Shown here one piece after another: positions 43,705 through 53,363 of a stretch of DNA of 64,000 nucleotides. Both the position numbers and the translations under genes were made by a program. Source of the stretch: Aldehydirespirator sp965220345 (GTDB lineage Bacteria > Actinomycetota > Acidimicrobiia > Acidimicrobiales > Aldehydirespiratoraceae); contig OZ244822.1 in the NCBI GenBank assembly GCA_965220345.1, positions 1,364,001 to 1,428,000 on the forward strand. The letters run 5' to 3'. A model generated the notes under the pieces. It did no database searches, was not told where the DNA came from, and was given only the letters and a program-made list of their open reading frames with translations. Positions within the stretch are counted from its first letter, which is position 1. Every line of letters begins with the position of its first letter.

Positions 43705-44754
43705 GTGGACATTCACAACCTGCTCGGCGATGCAGCCGAGTCGCTTCTCCAGCACACATGCACCACCATCGACCTTGAGTCTTTGACGGTTCCCGGCCCC
43801 AACTATGTTGATCAAGTGTTTGCTGCTAGCGACCGTTCGCCGCAAGTTTTACGCAATCTTGCTGCCATGTTCGACAGCGGACGACTCGCAGGCAGCGGCT
43901 ATCTGTCGATCTTGCCGGTCGATCAAGGCATTGAACACTCCGCTGGAGCCTCTTTCGCGCCCAACCCCGCCTACTTTGATCCGTTGCGCATCGTTGAGCT
44001 AGCTATCGAAGGTGGCTGCAATGCTGTGGCCTCCACTTTTGGTGTGCTCAGCCTGGCATCACGCCGCTACGCCCACCGCATTCCTTTCATCGTCAAACTC
44101 AATCACAACGAGCTACTTAGCCTGCCCGAAACCTATGACCAGGTGCCCTTCGGGTCAGTTGAGCAAGCCTGGAATCTCGGGGCTGCTGGTGTCGGTGCCA
44201 CCATCTACTTCGGCTCGGAGCAGTCGCGCCGTCAGATCACCGAAATCTCAGAAGCTTTCGCAGCCGCCCACGAACTAGGCATGTTCTGTGTGCTGTGGTG
44301 CTACACGCGCAACCCGCAATACAAAGTTGGCGACACCGACTATCACGCTGCGGCTGATATCACCGGTCAAGCCAACCATCTCGGCGCGACCATCGAAGCT
44401 GACATCATCAAACAGAAGTTGCCTATCAACAATGGTGGCTACCGTGATATCGGTTTCGGCAAAACCCATGATCTCGTCTATACAGAACTCAGTAGCGATC
44501 ATCCCATTGACCTGTGCCGGTATCAGGTAGCTAACTGTTATATGGGTCGCATCGGTTTGATCAACAGCGGGGGAGCGTCATCAGGAGCTGGTGACCTAGC
44601 CGAAGCGGTCGCCACCGCCGTGATCAACAAACGAGCCGGTGGCATGGGTCTGATCTCAGGTCGTAAAGCTTTTCAGCGTCCCCTAGCCGAAGGCATCGAG
44701 CTGCTCAACGCCATCCAGGACGTTTACTTAGACCACTCAATCACCCTGGCCTAA
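43705..44754 (+). CDS. fbaB: class I fructose-bisphosphate aldolase (DhnA type)
   Basis: Glycolytic/gluconeogenic aldolase that splits fructose 1,6-bisphosphate by Schiff-base chemistry. Recognised by LSILPVDQGIEHSAGASFA, GGCNAVASTFGVL, PFIVKLNHNELLS, GATIYFGSEQSRRQI and the C-terminal GLINSGGASSGAGDL...GLISGRKAFQRP, which holds the phosphate-binding loop and catalytic-type Lys. GTG start with AGGAG nine bases upstream. Monocistronic in appearance. Confidence 0.92.
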   Translation: MDIHNLLGDAAESLLQHTCTTIDLESLTVPGPNYVDQVFAASDRSPQVLRNLAAMFDSGRLAGSGYLSILPVDQGIEHSAGASFAPNPAYFDPLRIVELAIEGGCNAVASTFGVLSLASRRYAHRIPFIVKLNHNELLSLPETYDQVPFGSVEQAWNLGAAGVGATIYFGSEQSRRQITEISEAFAAAHELGMFCVLWCYTRNPQYKVGDTDYHAAADITGQANHLGATIEADIIKQKLPINNGGYRDIGFGKTHDLVYTELSSDHPIDLCRYQVANCYMGRIGLINSGGASSGAGDLAEAVATAVINKRAGGMGLISGRKAFQRPLAEGIELLNAIQDVYLDHSITLA

Positions 44755-44810
44755 GGCAGTTCCGAGCAAGCACAGCCCACGGCAGCCTCCTTCACTAGAA
44801 GCGTGATGCA

Positions 44811-45227
44811 TTACGCGTGAATGGTGAAGGCTTGACGATGATCTCGCCCGAATCGATAGATTGAGTAGTCCTGGTCGAAGGAGATCGCATCTCTTACTCC
44901 TAGGCGTTGCATTACCGACCAACTTGTGCGATCAACGATTGAGAAAGCCTGGTCAGAGAATGCATCGTAAATCTGCGCTGCTTTTTCCAGATCGGCGATT
45001 GTGGCAATTTCGACTCGGGCTACGCCGCCGCGGATTGTGCTTAGCAGGGTCTCAGCGGCATCTTTGCCGAGGCGACTATCGGCAAGGAACCATGTCTCAA
45101 TGAGTACATGATCACTCGTTAGCAGATCCCGAGAGAACTCGCTGAGTCGCTCAACGGCTCTCAGGTGATGAACATCCGCAGTGTCGGCGGCTGCATACCA
45201 TGCCGAAGTGTCTACGAAGACGCTCAT
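44811..45227 (-). CDS. vapC: PIN-domain toxin (VapC family)
   Basis: A 138-residue ribonuclease toxin. The acidic residues of the PIN active site are in SVFVDTSAWYAAAD, in HVLIETWFL, in FSIVDRTSWSVMQRLGV and in ISFDQDYSIYRF. Its start overlaps the antitoxin stop by four bases. VapC toxins cut tRNA or rRNA when freed from the antitoxin. Confidence 0.88.
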   Translation of the reverse strand: MSVFVDTSAWYAAADTADVHHLRAVERLSEFSRDLLTSDHVLIETWFLADSRLGKDAAETLLSTIRGGVARVEIATIADLEKAAQIYDAFSDQAFSIVDRTSWSVMQRLGVRDAISFDQDYSIYRFGRDHRQAFTIHA

Positions 45228-45466
45228 CTCCGTGTGGCTTGTGCGGCTATTGCCTTGGCTGTGGCAGACTTGCGGTTTAGAGCAATGTTGCTGCCGCCAG
45301 AGTCGCCGATTCCGAAGATGTCTGAGATATCGCCATTAGGTCTCGTCTGTTGAAGGTCGCGGTCTATGAGGCGACGGATGTACTCAGCCATGCTGATATC
45401 CAATTCCGCGGCCTTGCGCTTTACGCGGGCGTGCTGTTCGGTTTCAAGAGCGATCTGAGTACGCAT
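45224..45466 (-). CDS. vapB: VapB-like antitoxin (ribbon-helix-helix)
   Basis: An 80-residue antitoxin with an N-terminal RHH fold (MRTQIALETEQHARVKRKAA, ISMAEYIRRLIDRDL) that binds its own operator, and a C-terminal tail (NIALNRKSATAKAIAA) that should block the toxin. A TATGAT box at 45480-45475 ends eight bases before the ATG, so the transcript is probably leaderless. Confidence 0.82.
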   Translation of the reverse strand: MRTQIALETEQHARVKRKAAELDISMAEYIRRLIDRDLQQTRPNGDISDIFGIGDSGGSNIALNRKSATAKAIAAQATRR

Positions 45467-45789
45467 GATGCTACATCATAACATCAATATTCTCTGACAC
45501 CTTGCTGACGAAACGGTTGAGTCCATGGTTGATACAGTTGAAGCCAGTCTGATCGTCGCCACCCAAGACATCAGCAGATTACGCGGGTGAATAGTGTCTA
45601 GGGTCTGCTCGTGCCCGCTAGCTGGGTGATCCTGCCGCACAAGCTCAAATACACGCGGATGAATGCGAGTGAATAGCGTCTAGAGGCTGAGTGTTGCCGC
45701 TAGTGTTGCCGAGGCAGGACGGATGTGACGGGCTCTTGTGGCGCGCCAAGTTCGCGATCTGCGTCAGCAAGAGATGCAAAGGAGCATCA
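45467..45789. other. intergenic region between vapB and korA with a 25-bp imperfect repeat
   Basis: 323 bases without a gene. It holds the vapB -10 box (45475-45480) and two related 25-base stretches, 45584-45608 and 45666-45690, sharing GTGAATAG and GTCTAG with four mismatches overall. These lie upstream of korA and might be regulator sites. The korA reading frame is open from 45691, but the initiation signals are at 45790. Confidence 0.5.
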
Positions 45790-47760
45790 GTGACCGACAC
45801 CGCATCGCGGGCCCAAGAGGTCCCCACGACTGATGGCATTGTGCTGCGTTTCGCTGGAGACTCCGGCGACGGTATGCAGCTCACCGGCGATCGCTTCACC
45901 TCAGCGAGCGCCCTTTTCGGCAACGATCTGGCCACACTGCCGGAGTTCCCTGCTGAGATCAGAGCCCCGGCTGGCACGCTGGCCGGTGTCTCATCGTTTC
46001 AGGTGCAGATCTCCGATCATGACATCACCACCCCTGGTGATGCTCCCACAGTGCTGGTGGCCATGAACCCGGCAGCGCTACGTGCAGATCTGAGACTGCT
46101 TGCCCCTGGCGGCACTGTCATCGTCAACTCAGATGCTTTCAACGAACGCAACCTCAGCAAAGCTGGCTACGACGCGAATCCTCTCGAAGACGGCAGCCTT
46201 GACGGTTTCACTGTGGTGCCAGCGCCGATGACCGATCTCACCAAGCGGGCTTGTCAAGAACTGGGAGTCAAGCCCCGAGATGCTGAACGCTCCAAGAACT
46301 TCTTCGCCTTGGGTTTGGTGTCGTGGCTCTACTCTCGCCCAGTCAAGCCGACCCTTGAATGGATTGAAGACAAATTCGCTGGGCGTGACACTGTGATCGC
46401 AGCCAACAAGGCAGCCTTCTCGGCAGGGCACGCTTTCGGCGAGACCGCAGAACTGGGTGCTAGCAGGCTGATGGTCAGCCCAGCAGTGCTAGAGCCAGGC
46501 ACTTACACCAACATCAACGGCAACACGGCGCTGTCGTGGGGTTTGATCGCCGCTTCGCAACAGGCTGGCATTCCGCTGTTTTTGGGGTCGTATCCGATCA
46601 CGCCTGCCAGCGACATTTTGCATGAACTAGCCCGTCACAAGAACTTCGGGGTGCGCACCCTGCAAGCCGAAGATGAGATAGCAGCAGTAGGCGCAGCGCT
46701 GGGCGCGGCCTACGGCGGCCACATTGGCGTGACCACCACTTCGGGCCCTGGCATGGCCTTGAAAGCTGAGACTGTGGGCTTGGCGGTGAGTCTCGAACTA
46801 CCGCTAGTGGTGATCGACATTCAACGAGGCGGTCCTTCCACCGGTTTGCCCACCAAAACCGAGGCAGCCGACCTTTTGATGGCCATGCACGGACGCCACG
46901 GTGAAGCACCCCTGCCGATCGTGGCAGCGCAAAGCCCGTCGGATTGTTTCTTCGCGGCGATGGAAGCGGTACGGATCGCGGTGCAGCATCGCACTCCAGT
47001 GGTGCTGTTGTCCGACGGATACCTGGCCAACAGCAGCGAACCGTGGAAGATCCCTGACGTGAGTGATTTGCCTTCGATAGAGGTGGAGTTCGCTTCGGAG
47101 CCCAACCATGTCAACGAAGACGGCGAAGCCGTATTCTGGCCGTTTTTGCGCAACGAGCGCCTAGCACGCCCTTGGGCTGTTCCCGGCACGCCAAATTTGA
47201 TGCATCGCATTGGCGGCATCGAAAAAGAAGACGGTGCAGGCAACATCAGCTACGAGCCCGAGAATCATCAGGCCATGGTGCGACTACGAGCCGAACGAAT
47301 CGCTTTGATCTCACAGCACATCCCCAAAGCCGAAGTAGCAGGCGACCCCGAAGCTGCTGTTGTTGTGGTCAGCTGGGGCTCAACCTGGGGTGCTGTCACC
47401 GCAACTAGGCGTCGTCTAGAAGCAGCAGGACACCGGCTGGCTCATATTCATTTGCATCATCTCAATCCGCTGCCCGCCAATCTCGGGGAGCTTCTCAGCG
47501 GCTTCGAACGGGTGATCGTGCCCGAAATGAACACCGGCCAACTCTGTCGGATGCTGCGAGCCGAGTATCTAGTTGATGCCAAAGCGGTGAACAAGATCAC
47601 AGGCCAGCCTTTCACAGCGGCCGAGCTGATTGAAGCTTTCTGGCCTGATATCGCAGCCACATCTGGTGGCGACAGCGACCAAGAACTAGCTGCTATGACC
47701 AGCACCGGCAACGACGACCGCAACGATCAGAATGACGAGCAGAGCGGAGCGCAGCAATGA
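45790..47760 (+). CDS. korA: 2-oxoacid:ferredoxin oxidoreductase alpha subunit
   Basis: A fused gamma-alpha subunit of 2-oxoglutarate:ferredoxin oxidoreductase, which makes succinyl-CoA while reducing ferredoxin. The gamma-like part comes first (LRFAGDSGDGMQLTGDRF, PAEIRAPAGTLAGVSSFQVQ), then the alpha domain (YPITPASDILHELARH, TLQAEDEIAAVGAALGAAYG, TTTSGPGMALKAE, RGGPSTGLPTKTEAADL). GTG 45790 has AAAGGAG nine bases upstream. It overlaps korB by four bases. Closest known arrangement is the actinobacterial KorAB. Confidence 0.92.
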   Translation: MTDTASRAQEVPTTDGIVLRFAGDSGDGMQLTGDRFTSASALFGNDLATLPEFPAEIRAPAGTLAGVSSFQVQISDHDITTPGDAPTVLVAMNPAALRADLRLLAPGGTVIVNSDAFNERNLSKAGYDANPLEDGSLDGFTVVPAPMTDLTKRACQELGVKPRDAERSKNFFALGLVSWLYSRPVKPTLEWIEDKFAGRDTVIAANKAAFSAGHAFGETAELGASRLMVSPAVLEPGTYTNINGNTALSWGLIAASQQAGIPLFLGSYPITPASDILHELARHKNFGVRTLQAEDEIAAVGAALGAAYGGHIGVTTTSGPGMALKAETVGLAVSLELPLVVIDIQRGGPSTGLPTKTEAADLLMAMHGRHGEAPLPIVAAQSPSDCFFAAMEAVRIAVQHRTPVVLLSDGYLANSSEPWKIPDVSDLPSIEVEFASEPNHVNEDGEAVFWPFLRNERLARPWAVPGTPNLMHRIGGIEKEDGAGNISYEPENHQAMVRLRAERIALISQHIPKAEVAGDPEAAVVVVSWGSTWGAVTATRRRLEAAGHRLAHIHLHHLNPLPANLGELLSGFERVIVPEMNTGQLCRMLRAEYLVDAKAVNKITGQPFTAAELIEAFWPDIAATSGGDSDQELAAMTSTGNDDRNDQNDEQSGAQQ

Positions 47761-48782
47761 CAGAAGTGCCCACAACAGTGCCCATAACCACACGCCAAGA
47801 CTGGGCCACCGACCAAGAAGTCCGCTGGTGCCCTGGATGTGGCGACTATTCGATCCTTACCGCTGTGCAACTATTAATGCCAGAGCTAGGCGTGCGCCGT
47901 GAAGACACCGTGTTTGTGTCGGGTATTGGCTGCGCAGCGCGTTTTCCCTACTACATGAACACCTACGGGCTTCACGCTATTCACGGACGGTCGCCAGCGG
48001 TTGCTACTGGTTTGGCTATGGCTCGAGGTGATCTGCATGTCTGGGTAGTAGGCGGTGACGGTGACATGATGTCGATTGGTGGTAATCACCTAATACATGC
48101 CCTGCGCCGCAACGTGAACCTCAATATTTTGCTGTTCAATAACCAGATCTATGGACTAACCAAAGGCCAGTATTCACCGACCAGCGAACGGGGCAAGGTC
48201 ACCAAATCCACACCTCACGGTTCGGTAGAGCAACCCTTCAATGCAGTGTCTTTGGCGTTGGGTGCTGAAGCTTCGTTCGTGGCTCGCACTCATGACATGG
48301 ACCGAGGGCACATGCAGGAAATGTTCCGGAGGGCGCATCAACATCCTGGTGCTGCGCTTGTGGAGGTTTACCAGAACTGCAACGTGTTCAACGACGGTGC
48401 CTTTGCGGCACTCACCAAGCGTGACGCTCGCGAATCAATGCTGATCAACTTGCAGCACGGCGAGCCGGTGCGTTTCGGTGCCGAAAAAGAGTTCGGAGTG
48501 GTGATTGAGAGTGGTCGTGCCCGCACGGTGGCAGTGGCCGATGTGGGGATAGAAGCACTGGTAGTGCATGACGAGAACGACCCCGACCCGTCAGTCGCGT
48601 TTGCGTTGAGTCGGCTGGCTGACAGCAACGACGTGCCTACACCGATCGGAGTGTTCCGTGCAGTGGAACGCACCGAATACGGCTCGGCTGTTACCTCTCA
48701 GATAGCAGCTTCACAGTCGAAGGCCGGGCCTGGCGATCTGCAAGCGCTGCTGCATTCACGCCCTACCTGGCAAGTCGCCTAG
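47757..48782 (+). CDS. korB: 2-oxoacid:ferredoxin oxidoreductase beta subunit
   Basis: The thiamine-diphosphate subunit partnering KorA. WCPGCGDYSILTAVQ holds conserved cysteines of the Fe-S/TPP region; SGIGCAARFPYYMNTYGLHAIHGRSPAVATGLA follows, and VVGGDGDMMSIGGNHLIHAL...NNQIYGLTKGQYSPTS is the TPP-binding motif. 341 residues, normal length. Its start is coupled to the korA stop, and it converges on the acyl-CoA synthetase gene. Confidence 0.93.
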   Translation: MTEVPTTVPITTRQDWATDQEVRWCPGCGDYSILTAVQLLMPELGVRREDTVFVSGIGCAARFPYYMNTYGLHAIHGRSPAVATGLAMARGDLHVWVVGGDGDMMSIGGNHLIHALRRNVNLNILLFNNQIYGLTKGQYSPTSERGKVTKSTPHGSVEQPFNAVSLALGAEASFVARTHDMDRGHMQEMFRRAHQHPGAALVEVYQNCNVFNDGAFAALTKRDARESMLINLQHGEPVRFGAEKEFGVVIESGRARTVAVADVGIEALVVHDENDPDPSVAFALSRLADSNDVPTPIGVFRAVERTEYGSAVTSQIAASQSKAGPGDLQALLHSRPTWQVA

Positions 48783-48885
48783 TCACCTAACCGCCTAGCC
48801 GCTGCGCTGAGTCGGGCTAGTTGCAGTCAGGCTGGTGCAGGACGCTTGTCGCTGGCGCGGCCAACTGCGCAGTCAACTGAGGGTG

Positions 48886-50532
48886 TTAGGCGCTTTGCAC
48901 GCTGGCGGCATCGGCGAGGCCTAGTTCGGAGATCGACTGCTCTCTCATCTTGAACTTCTGGATCTTGCCGGTAATGGTCATAGGGAAGCTGTCAGTGAAC
49001 TTGACGTAGCGAGGGACTTTGTAATGCGCGATAGTGCCCCGGCAAAAGTCCCTGATATTGGTTTCTGTTGTGTTGGTGCCTTCATGTAGCTGGATCCAGG
49101 CCATCACTTCTTCGCCGTAACGCACATCCGGCACTCCGATTACTTGCACTTCCATCACATCGGGATGGGTGTAGAGAAACTCTTCAACCTCTCGAGGGTA
49201 GACATTCTCGCCGCCTCGGATGATCATGTCTTTGATGCGCCCAACAATATTGACGTAGCCTTCGTCGTCCATCACGGCCAAATCACCGGTATGCATCCAG
49301 CCTTCTGGGTCAATGGCTTCAGCGGTGCGAGCCTCGTCGTTCCAGTAGCCCAGCATCACCGAATAGCCCCTGGTCTGGAACTCGCCGCTGATGCCGCGAG
49401 GCACGACCTCACCGGTTTCGGGATCAACGATTCGGATCTCCACATGGGGATGGACACGACCTACGGTGCTGACACGCTTCTCTAGGGGATCATCGGCTGA
49501 GGTTTGGGTGGACACCGGCGAAGTTTCGGTCATGCCGTAGGCGATAGTGACCTCGCTCATGTTCATCCGATCCACCACTTGGCGCATGACCTCTATCGGG
49601 CAAGGCGAACCGGCCATAATCCCGGTACGCAGAGTTGACAGGTCATAGCTGGCTAGATCAGGCTCGGCGAGTTCCGCAATGAACATCGTCGGCACTCCGT
49701 AGAGGCTGGTGCAGCGTTCGGCGGTGACCGCGTGAAGGGTCGCCTGAGGGTCGAACCCGGCGGCGGGTATCACCATCGCGGCTCCGTGTGTAGTGCAGGC
49801 CAGATTGCCGAGCACCATCCCGAAGCAGTGATAGAACGGCACTGGGATGCATACCCGGTCTTCGGCTGTGTATTTGCAGGCCTCGCCGATGAAGTAGCCG
49901 TTGTTCAAGATGTTGCGATGGCTTAGTGTGGCACCTTTAGGAAAGCCGGTGGTGCCGCTGGTGTACTGAATATTGATGGGGTCATCAGGATCGAGTGTGG
50001 TGCTGCGCTGCTCCAGTTGGTTATGCGAAACTGACTCGGCACCATCTAGCAGAGTGTCCCAGTCGCTGGTGTGGAGATAGATCACCCGCTCGGTCGGCAC
50101 CTTGCCTGAGACCTCTTCGATCATTGAGCGGTAGTCGCTGCTGAGAAAAGCTTCTGCTGCTATTAGCACCGAGATGCCCGACTGTTTGAGCACATATTCA
50201 AGTTCCGAGGAACGGTAGGCCGGATTGATGGTCACCAAGATCGCGCCGATGCGGGCGGTTGCATACTGGATTAGCACCCACTCGGCGTAGTTCGGGCTCC
50301 AGATCCCCACCCGGTCGCCCTTAGCCACGCCAAGAGCTATCAGCCCGCGTGCCACTCGGTCGGTTTGTGCAGCGAAGGCGGTGTAGCTATAACGCAGGTC
50401 TTGTTGCACTGACACGAGGGCATCGCTTTGACCGTGAGCAGCGACGATACGAGCCAGGTTCTGAGGGATAGTCTCTTCCAGAAGCGGTACTGAAATAGGG
50501 CCTGAGTCCGCTGATGCCTTTGAGGCCTTCAT
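48886..50532 (-). CDS. AMP-dependent acyl-CoA synthetase
   Basis: A fatty acid (probably medium- or short-chain) CoA ligase of the FadD/AcsA class, about 548 residues. The AMP-binding signature YTSGTTGFPKGATLSH, the motif AYGMTETSPVSTQ, the hinge VGRIKDMIIRGGENVYPREVEEFLY and the catalytic C-terminal Lys in TITGKIQKFKMRE are all present. The frame starts at 50547, but the AAGGAG of that segment serves ATG 50532, which I take as the start. It lies 63 bases after urtE and may be transcribed with the transporter, linking it to use of a carboxylic acid released from the imported compound. Confidence 0.9.
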   Translation of the reverse strand: MKASKASADSGPISVPLLEETIPQNLARIVAAHGQSDALVSVQQDLRYSYTAFAAQTDRVARGLIALGVAKGDRVGIWSPNYAEWVLIQYATARIGAILVTINPAYRSSELEYVLKQSGISVLIAAEAFLSSDYRSMIEEVSGKVPTERVIYLHTSDWDTLLDGAESVSHNQLEQRSTTLDPDDPINIQYTSGTTGFPKGATLSHRNILNNGYFIGEACKYTAEDRVCIPVPFYHCFGMVLGNLACTTHGAAMVIPAAGFDPQATLHAVTAERCTSLYGVPTMFIAELAEPDLASYDLSTLRTGIMAGSPCPIEVMRQVVDRMNMSEVTIAYGMTETSPVSTQTSADDPLEKRVSTVGRVHPHVEIRIVDPETGEVVPRGISGEFQTRGYSVMLGYWNDEARTAEAIDPEGWMHTGDLAVMDDEGYVNIVGRIKDMIIRGGENVYPREVEEFLYTHPDVMEVQVIGVPDVRYGEEVMAWIQLHEGTNTTETNIRDFCRGTIAHYKVPRYVKFTDSFPMTITGKIQKFKMREQSISELGLADAASVQSA

Positions 50533-50595
50533 GGTGTGCTCCTTCATGGGTGTAAAGCTGTGTGCTTAGGGGTTAAAGAATTAGGCATTTTTGGT

Positions 50596-51297
50596 CTAGA
50601 GCGCAAGGTATTTGCGCTGGAGTTCGCGGTCGCGGCGCAGTTCGGCAGTAGCAGTTTCGGCGATGATCTCTCCTTTTTCCATGATCAAGGATCGCTGCGC
50701 AATTCGGGCTGCGAAATCAAGATTCTGTTCGACTGCCAATACCGTGATGCCTCGTTCAGTGTTGATTTTGTTGATGACTTCAGCGATCTCATCAAGGATT
50801 GACGGTTGGATCCCTTCTGAAGGTTCGTCCAGAAGCAGCAGGCGGGGAGCGGCGACCATCGCCCTAGCCAGAGCCAGTAGCTGTTGTTGTCCTCCCGAGA
50901 GGCTCCCGCCACGGACACGTCTGCGTTGTGCAAGTATCGGGAACTCCTCCAAGACCCTGTCTACGGTGTCGCTTCTGCGATCTCGGCGAGCAGCAGTCGC
51001 GACTTTGAGGTTTTCTAACACGGTGAGCTTGGGGAAAATGTCACGGCCCTGTGGCACAAGAGAAATCCCGAGTCGTGCCCGTTCATGCGCTTTGAGTGGT
51101 AGTAGGTCGGTGCCGTCGAAGCGGATTGATCCGCTAGTAGAGGCAACCGCTCCCGTTATAGCTCGCATAAGTGTCGTCTTGCCGACACCGTTGCGCCCCA
51201 GCACCACGGCACATTCGGAACCGGCGAGTTCAAGGTCTACGCCGTGCAGCACTGGTGCGGCACCGTAGCCAGATCTCAGATCACTAAGAGTCAGCAT
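50596..51297 (-). CDS. urtE: Urt/branched-chain-type ABC transporter ATP-binding protein (UrtE-like)
   Basis: 233-residue ATPase of the LivF/UrtE type. Walker A GRNGVGKTT, signature SLSGGQQQLLALARA, Walker B RLLLLDEPSEGIQPS and the switch His-equivalent region LAVEQNLDFA are present. PSEGIQPSI is typical of UrtE. Its start overlaps the UrtC-UrtD fusion gene by 14 bases. Confidence 0.85.
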   Translation of the reverse strand: MLTLSDLRSGYGAAPVLHGVDLELAGSECAVVLGRNGVGKTTLMRAITGAVASTSGSIRFDGTDLLPLKAHERARLGISLVPQGRDIFPKLTVLENLKVATAARRDRRSDTVDRVLEEFPILAQRRRVRGGSLSGGQQQLLALARAMVAAPRLLLLDEPSEGIQPSILDEIAEVINKINTERGITVLAVEQNLDFAARIAQRSLIMEKGEIIAETATAELRRDRELQRKYLAL

Positions 51298-53344
51298 CAG
51301 CCCGATCCGCGTTGATGTTAGTGCTGATGCCAGTGCTGCTAGAAGTGCTGCCAGTGTGGCTGCTGGCGATGTCCTCAGAAGTGTTGTCTTCAGAAGTGTT
51401 GTCGGCGGTGTTGTCCTCCGCAGAGCTTATTTGGGTGCCTAAATAGATATCGATCACGCTGTCGTCGTTGGCGAGTTCGTTAAAAGTGCCTTGCTTGAAC
51501 ATTGATCCCATATGCAAAACGGTGATCGGTGCGTCTAGCTGGCGTACGAAATCCATGTCATGCTCCACGACAATCACCGATGCTTTTTCTCCCAGTTGCT
51601 TAACGAGAGCAGCAGTGCGTTGCGTCTCGTGGCGGGTCATACCCGCAGTGGGCTCATCCAACAGCACTACTGCAGGGTCGGTTGACACGACCATGCCTAT
51701 TTCCAGCCACTGCTTCTTGCCGTGCGACAGGTTTCCAGCTGCCTGCTGCGCTTCTTCGGACAGATCCAACCAACCCAACAAGCTCTCAGCCCGCTGATCG
51801 GCTTGCTTGATGTCGCGGGTCATGGCGTAACAGGCCAGCCACAGGTTCTCTTTTACCGTTAGCGACTCATAAACCGAAGCGACCTGAAGCTTGGTGCCTA
51901 CACCAAAGCGAGCGCGCTGGAACGGTTCGCGTTTGGTTAGATCCTGCCCGTCGAGGGTCACCGTTCCTGCGGTCGGGCTTTGTCGACCTGACAGCAGACC
52001 AAGCAGCGTGGTCTTGCCAGCACCGTTAGGGCCGATGAGACATGAAACACCCCGCGGAAATTCCAGAGTCACAGCATCCACAGCGGCTAAACCACCGAAA
52101 CGTTTGGTGAGCCCCGCCGTGGCGATCAGTCGAGTCCCTTGATGAGCTGACTTGAGAGGCGGGCTTGCTGAACTCGAAAGTGCCATATCAGGGCGCAGCT
52201 CGGAATGCTGAACCGTGGGCTCAGCATTAGTAGTCAACTCGTCGCTTCGGGCAGGCTTGATACGGCTCAGTATCCACTTTTTGAGCCGCAAGATGCTGGG
52301 GACGATCCCGCCGGGTAAGGCCAACACGATCAAGATGAGGATCACGCCTAGCACGATCGGTTCGTTGTCGCCGCTGGCACCTCCAAACCATGAGGAGAAG
52401 CCTTTGACAACCAGCACGCCAACGAAAGCACCTGCAACACTGTTGCGCCCTCCGACTAGCACCCAGATCACCACCAGCGCAGCAGGCGTAAGCGAAAAGA
52501 CGGTTGGGCTCATGAAGCGTCCCCAAGCAGCAAAAAGGGCACCCGCTAACGCTGCTATCGCGCCACCGATTGTGAACACGGCCAGTTTGTGCCATCTCAC
52601 GTCGTAGCCCAGCAGCCCGGTCCGCAACTCGTTGTGCTGCAGCGCTACAGCTATCCGACCGAACGGACGGCGAGAAAGCACGCGAATGCCCACAGCTATG
52701 AGCAGTCCCGCAGCTACGCAGAACAACAAAAACTGGGTTCTGGTCAGTTCGTGGCTTTCGCCTCCCGGTAGCCGCCAAGTGATACGCGGTATGCGTGTCA
52801 TGCCGTTGTAGCCACCGAATGCAGCGTCGCCGATCCGATAGGCGCTACCCGATGTTGAGTTCATGAAAGCGAACAGCACCAAGCTTGTGGCCAGGGTGAC
52901 GATGGCCACATAAACATCGTTGATGTTGCCGTAGAACATGAAATAGCCCAGCAAAGCCGCGAAGGCAGCACCAACACCCACGGCTGCCAGCACAGCAGTA
53001 AGAGTCTCGCCAGTGTTGTCTGCCAAGTTGATTGCCCAGAAGCCGTAGGTGTAGCCGCCGATGCCGTAGATGGCAGCTTGACCCAGGCTGAAGATCCCTC
53101 CGTAGCCCCAGACCAATGTCAGCGAGAGAGCCAAGATGGCTTGCACAGCCCACAGCGACCACTCAAAGGCAGTGAACTCTTCGGCCCAGTTGCCCAGGAT
53201 CGCTACCGCTGTGAACGCCAGCGCAGCCCCACCTAGGTCGCTTCGTGCGCTGCCTGCAGCCCTTGAAGCACCGAAACCGGCTACACGCGACAGCAGATCT
53301 TTCATCTGTGGGTCTCTCGGTGGAGACTCTTTATGATCGCTCAT
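51284..53344 (-). CDS. fused permease-ATPase (UrtC-UrtD type)
   Basis: A 686-residue fusion. Residues 30-370 are a LivM/UrtC permease (LSLTLVWGYGGIFSLGQAAIYGIGGYTYG, LFAAWGRFMSPTVFSLTPAA, VIWVLVGGRNSVAGAFVG). After a polar linker, residues 405-640 are a UrtD-type ATPase: Walker A GPNGAGKTTL, signature NLSHGKKQWLEIGM, Walker B VVLLDEPTAGMT, H-loop VVEHDMDFV. The last 45 residues are a Ser/Thr/Asp/Glu-rich tail with repeated DNTSED. UrtC and UrtD are normally separate proteins, so the fusion fixes their stoichiometry. Confidence 0.88.
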   Translation of the reverse strand: MSDHKESPPRDPQMKDLLSRVAGFGASRAAGSARSDLGGAALAFTAVAILGNWAEEFTAFEWSLWAVQAILALSLTLVWGYGGIFSLGQAAIYGIGGYTYGFWAINLADNTGETLTAVLAAVGVGAAFAALLGYFMFYGNINDVYVAIVTLATSLVLFAFMNSTSGSAYRIGDAAFGGYNGMTRIPRITWRLPGGESHELTRTQFLLFCVAAGLLIAVGIRVLSRRPFGRIAVALQHNELRTGLLGYDVRWHKLAVFTIGGAIAALAGALFAAWGRFMSPTVFSLTPAALVVIWVLVGGRNSVAGAFVGVLVVKGFSSWFGGASGDNEPIVLGVILILIVLALPGGIVPSILRLKKWILSRIKPARSDELTTNAEPTVQHSELRPDMALSSSASPPLKSAHQGTRLIATAGLTKRFGGLAAVDAVTLEFPRGVSCLIGPNGAGKTTLLGLLSGRQSPTAGTVTLDGQDLTKREPFQRARFGVGTKLQVASVYESLTVKENLWLACYAMTRDIKQADQRAESLLGWLDLSEEAQQAAGNLSHGKKQWLEIGMVVSTDPAVVLLDEPTAGMTRHETQRTAALVKQLGEKASVIVVEHDMDFVRQLDAPITVLHMGSMFKQGTFNELANDDSVIDIYLGTQISSAEDNTADNTSEDNTSEDIASSHTGSTSSSTGISTNINADRADADS

Positions 53345-53363
53345 CGGTGGAGTCCGCTGTGGA

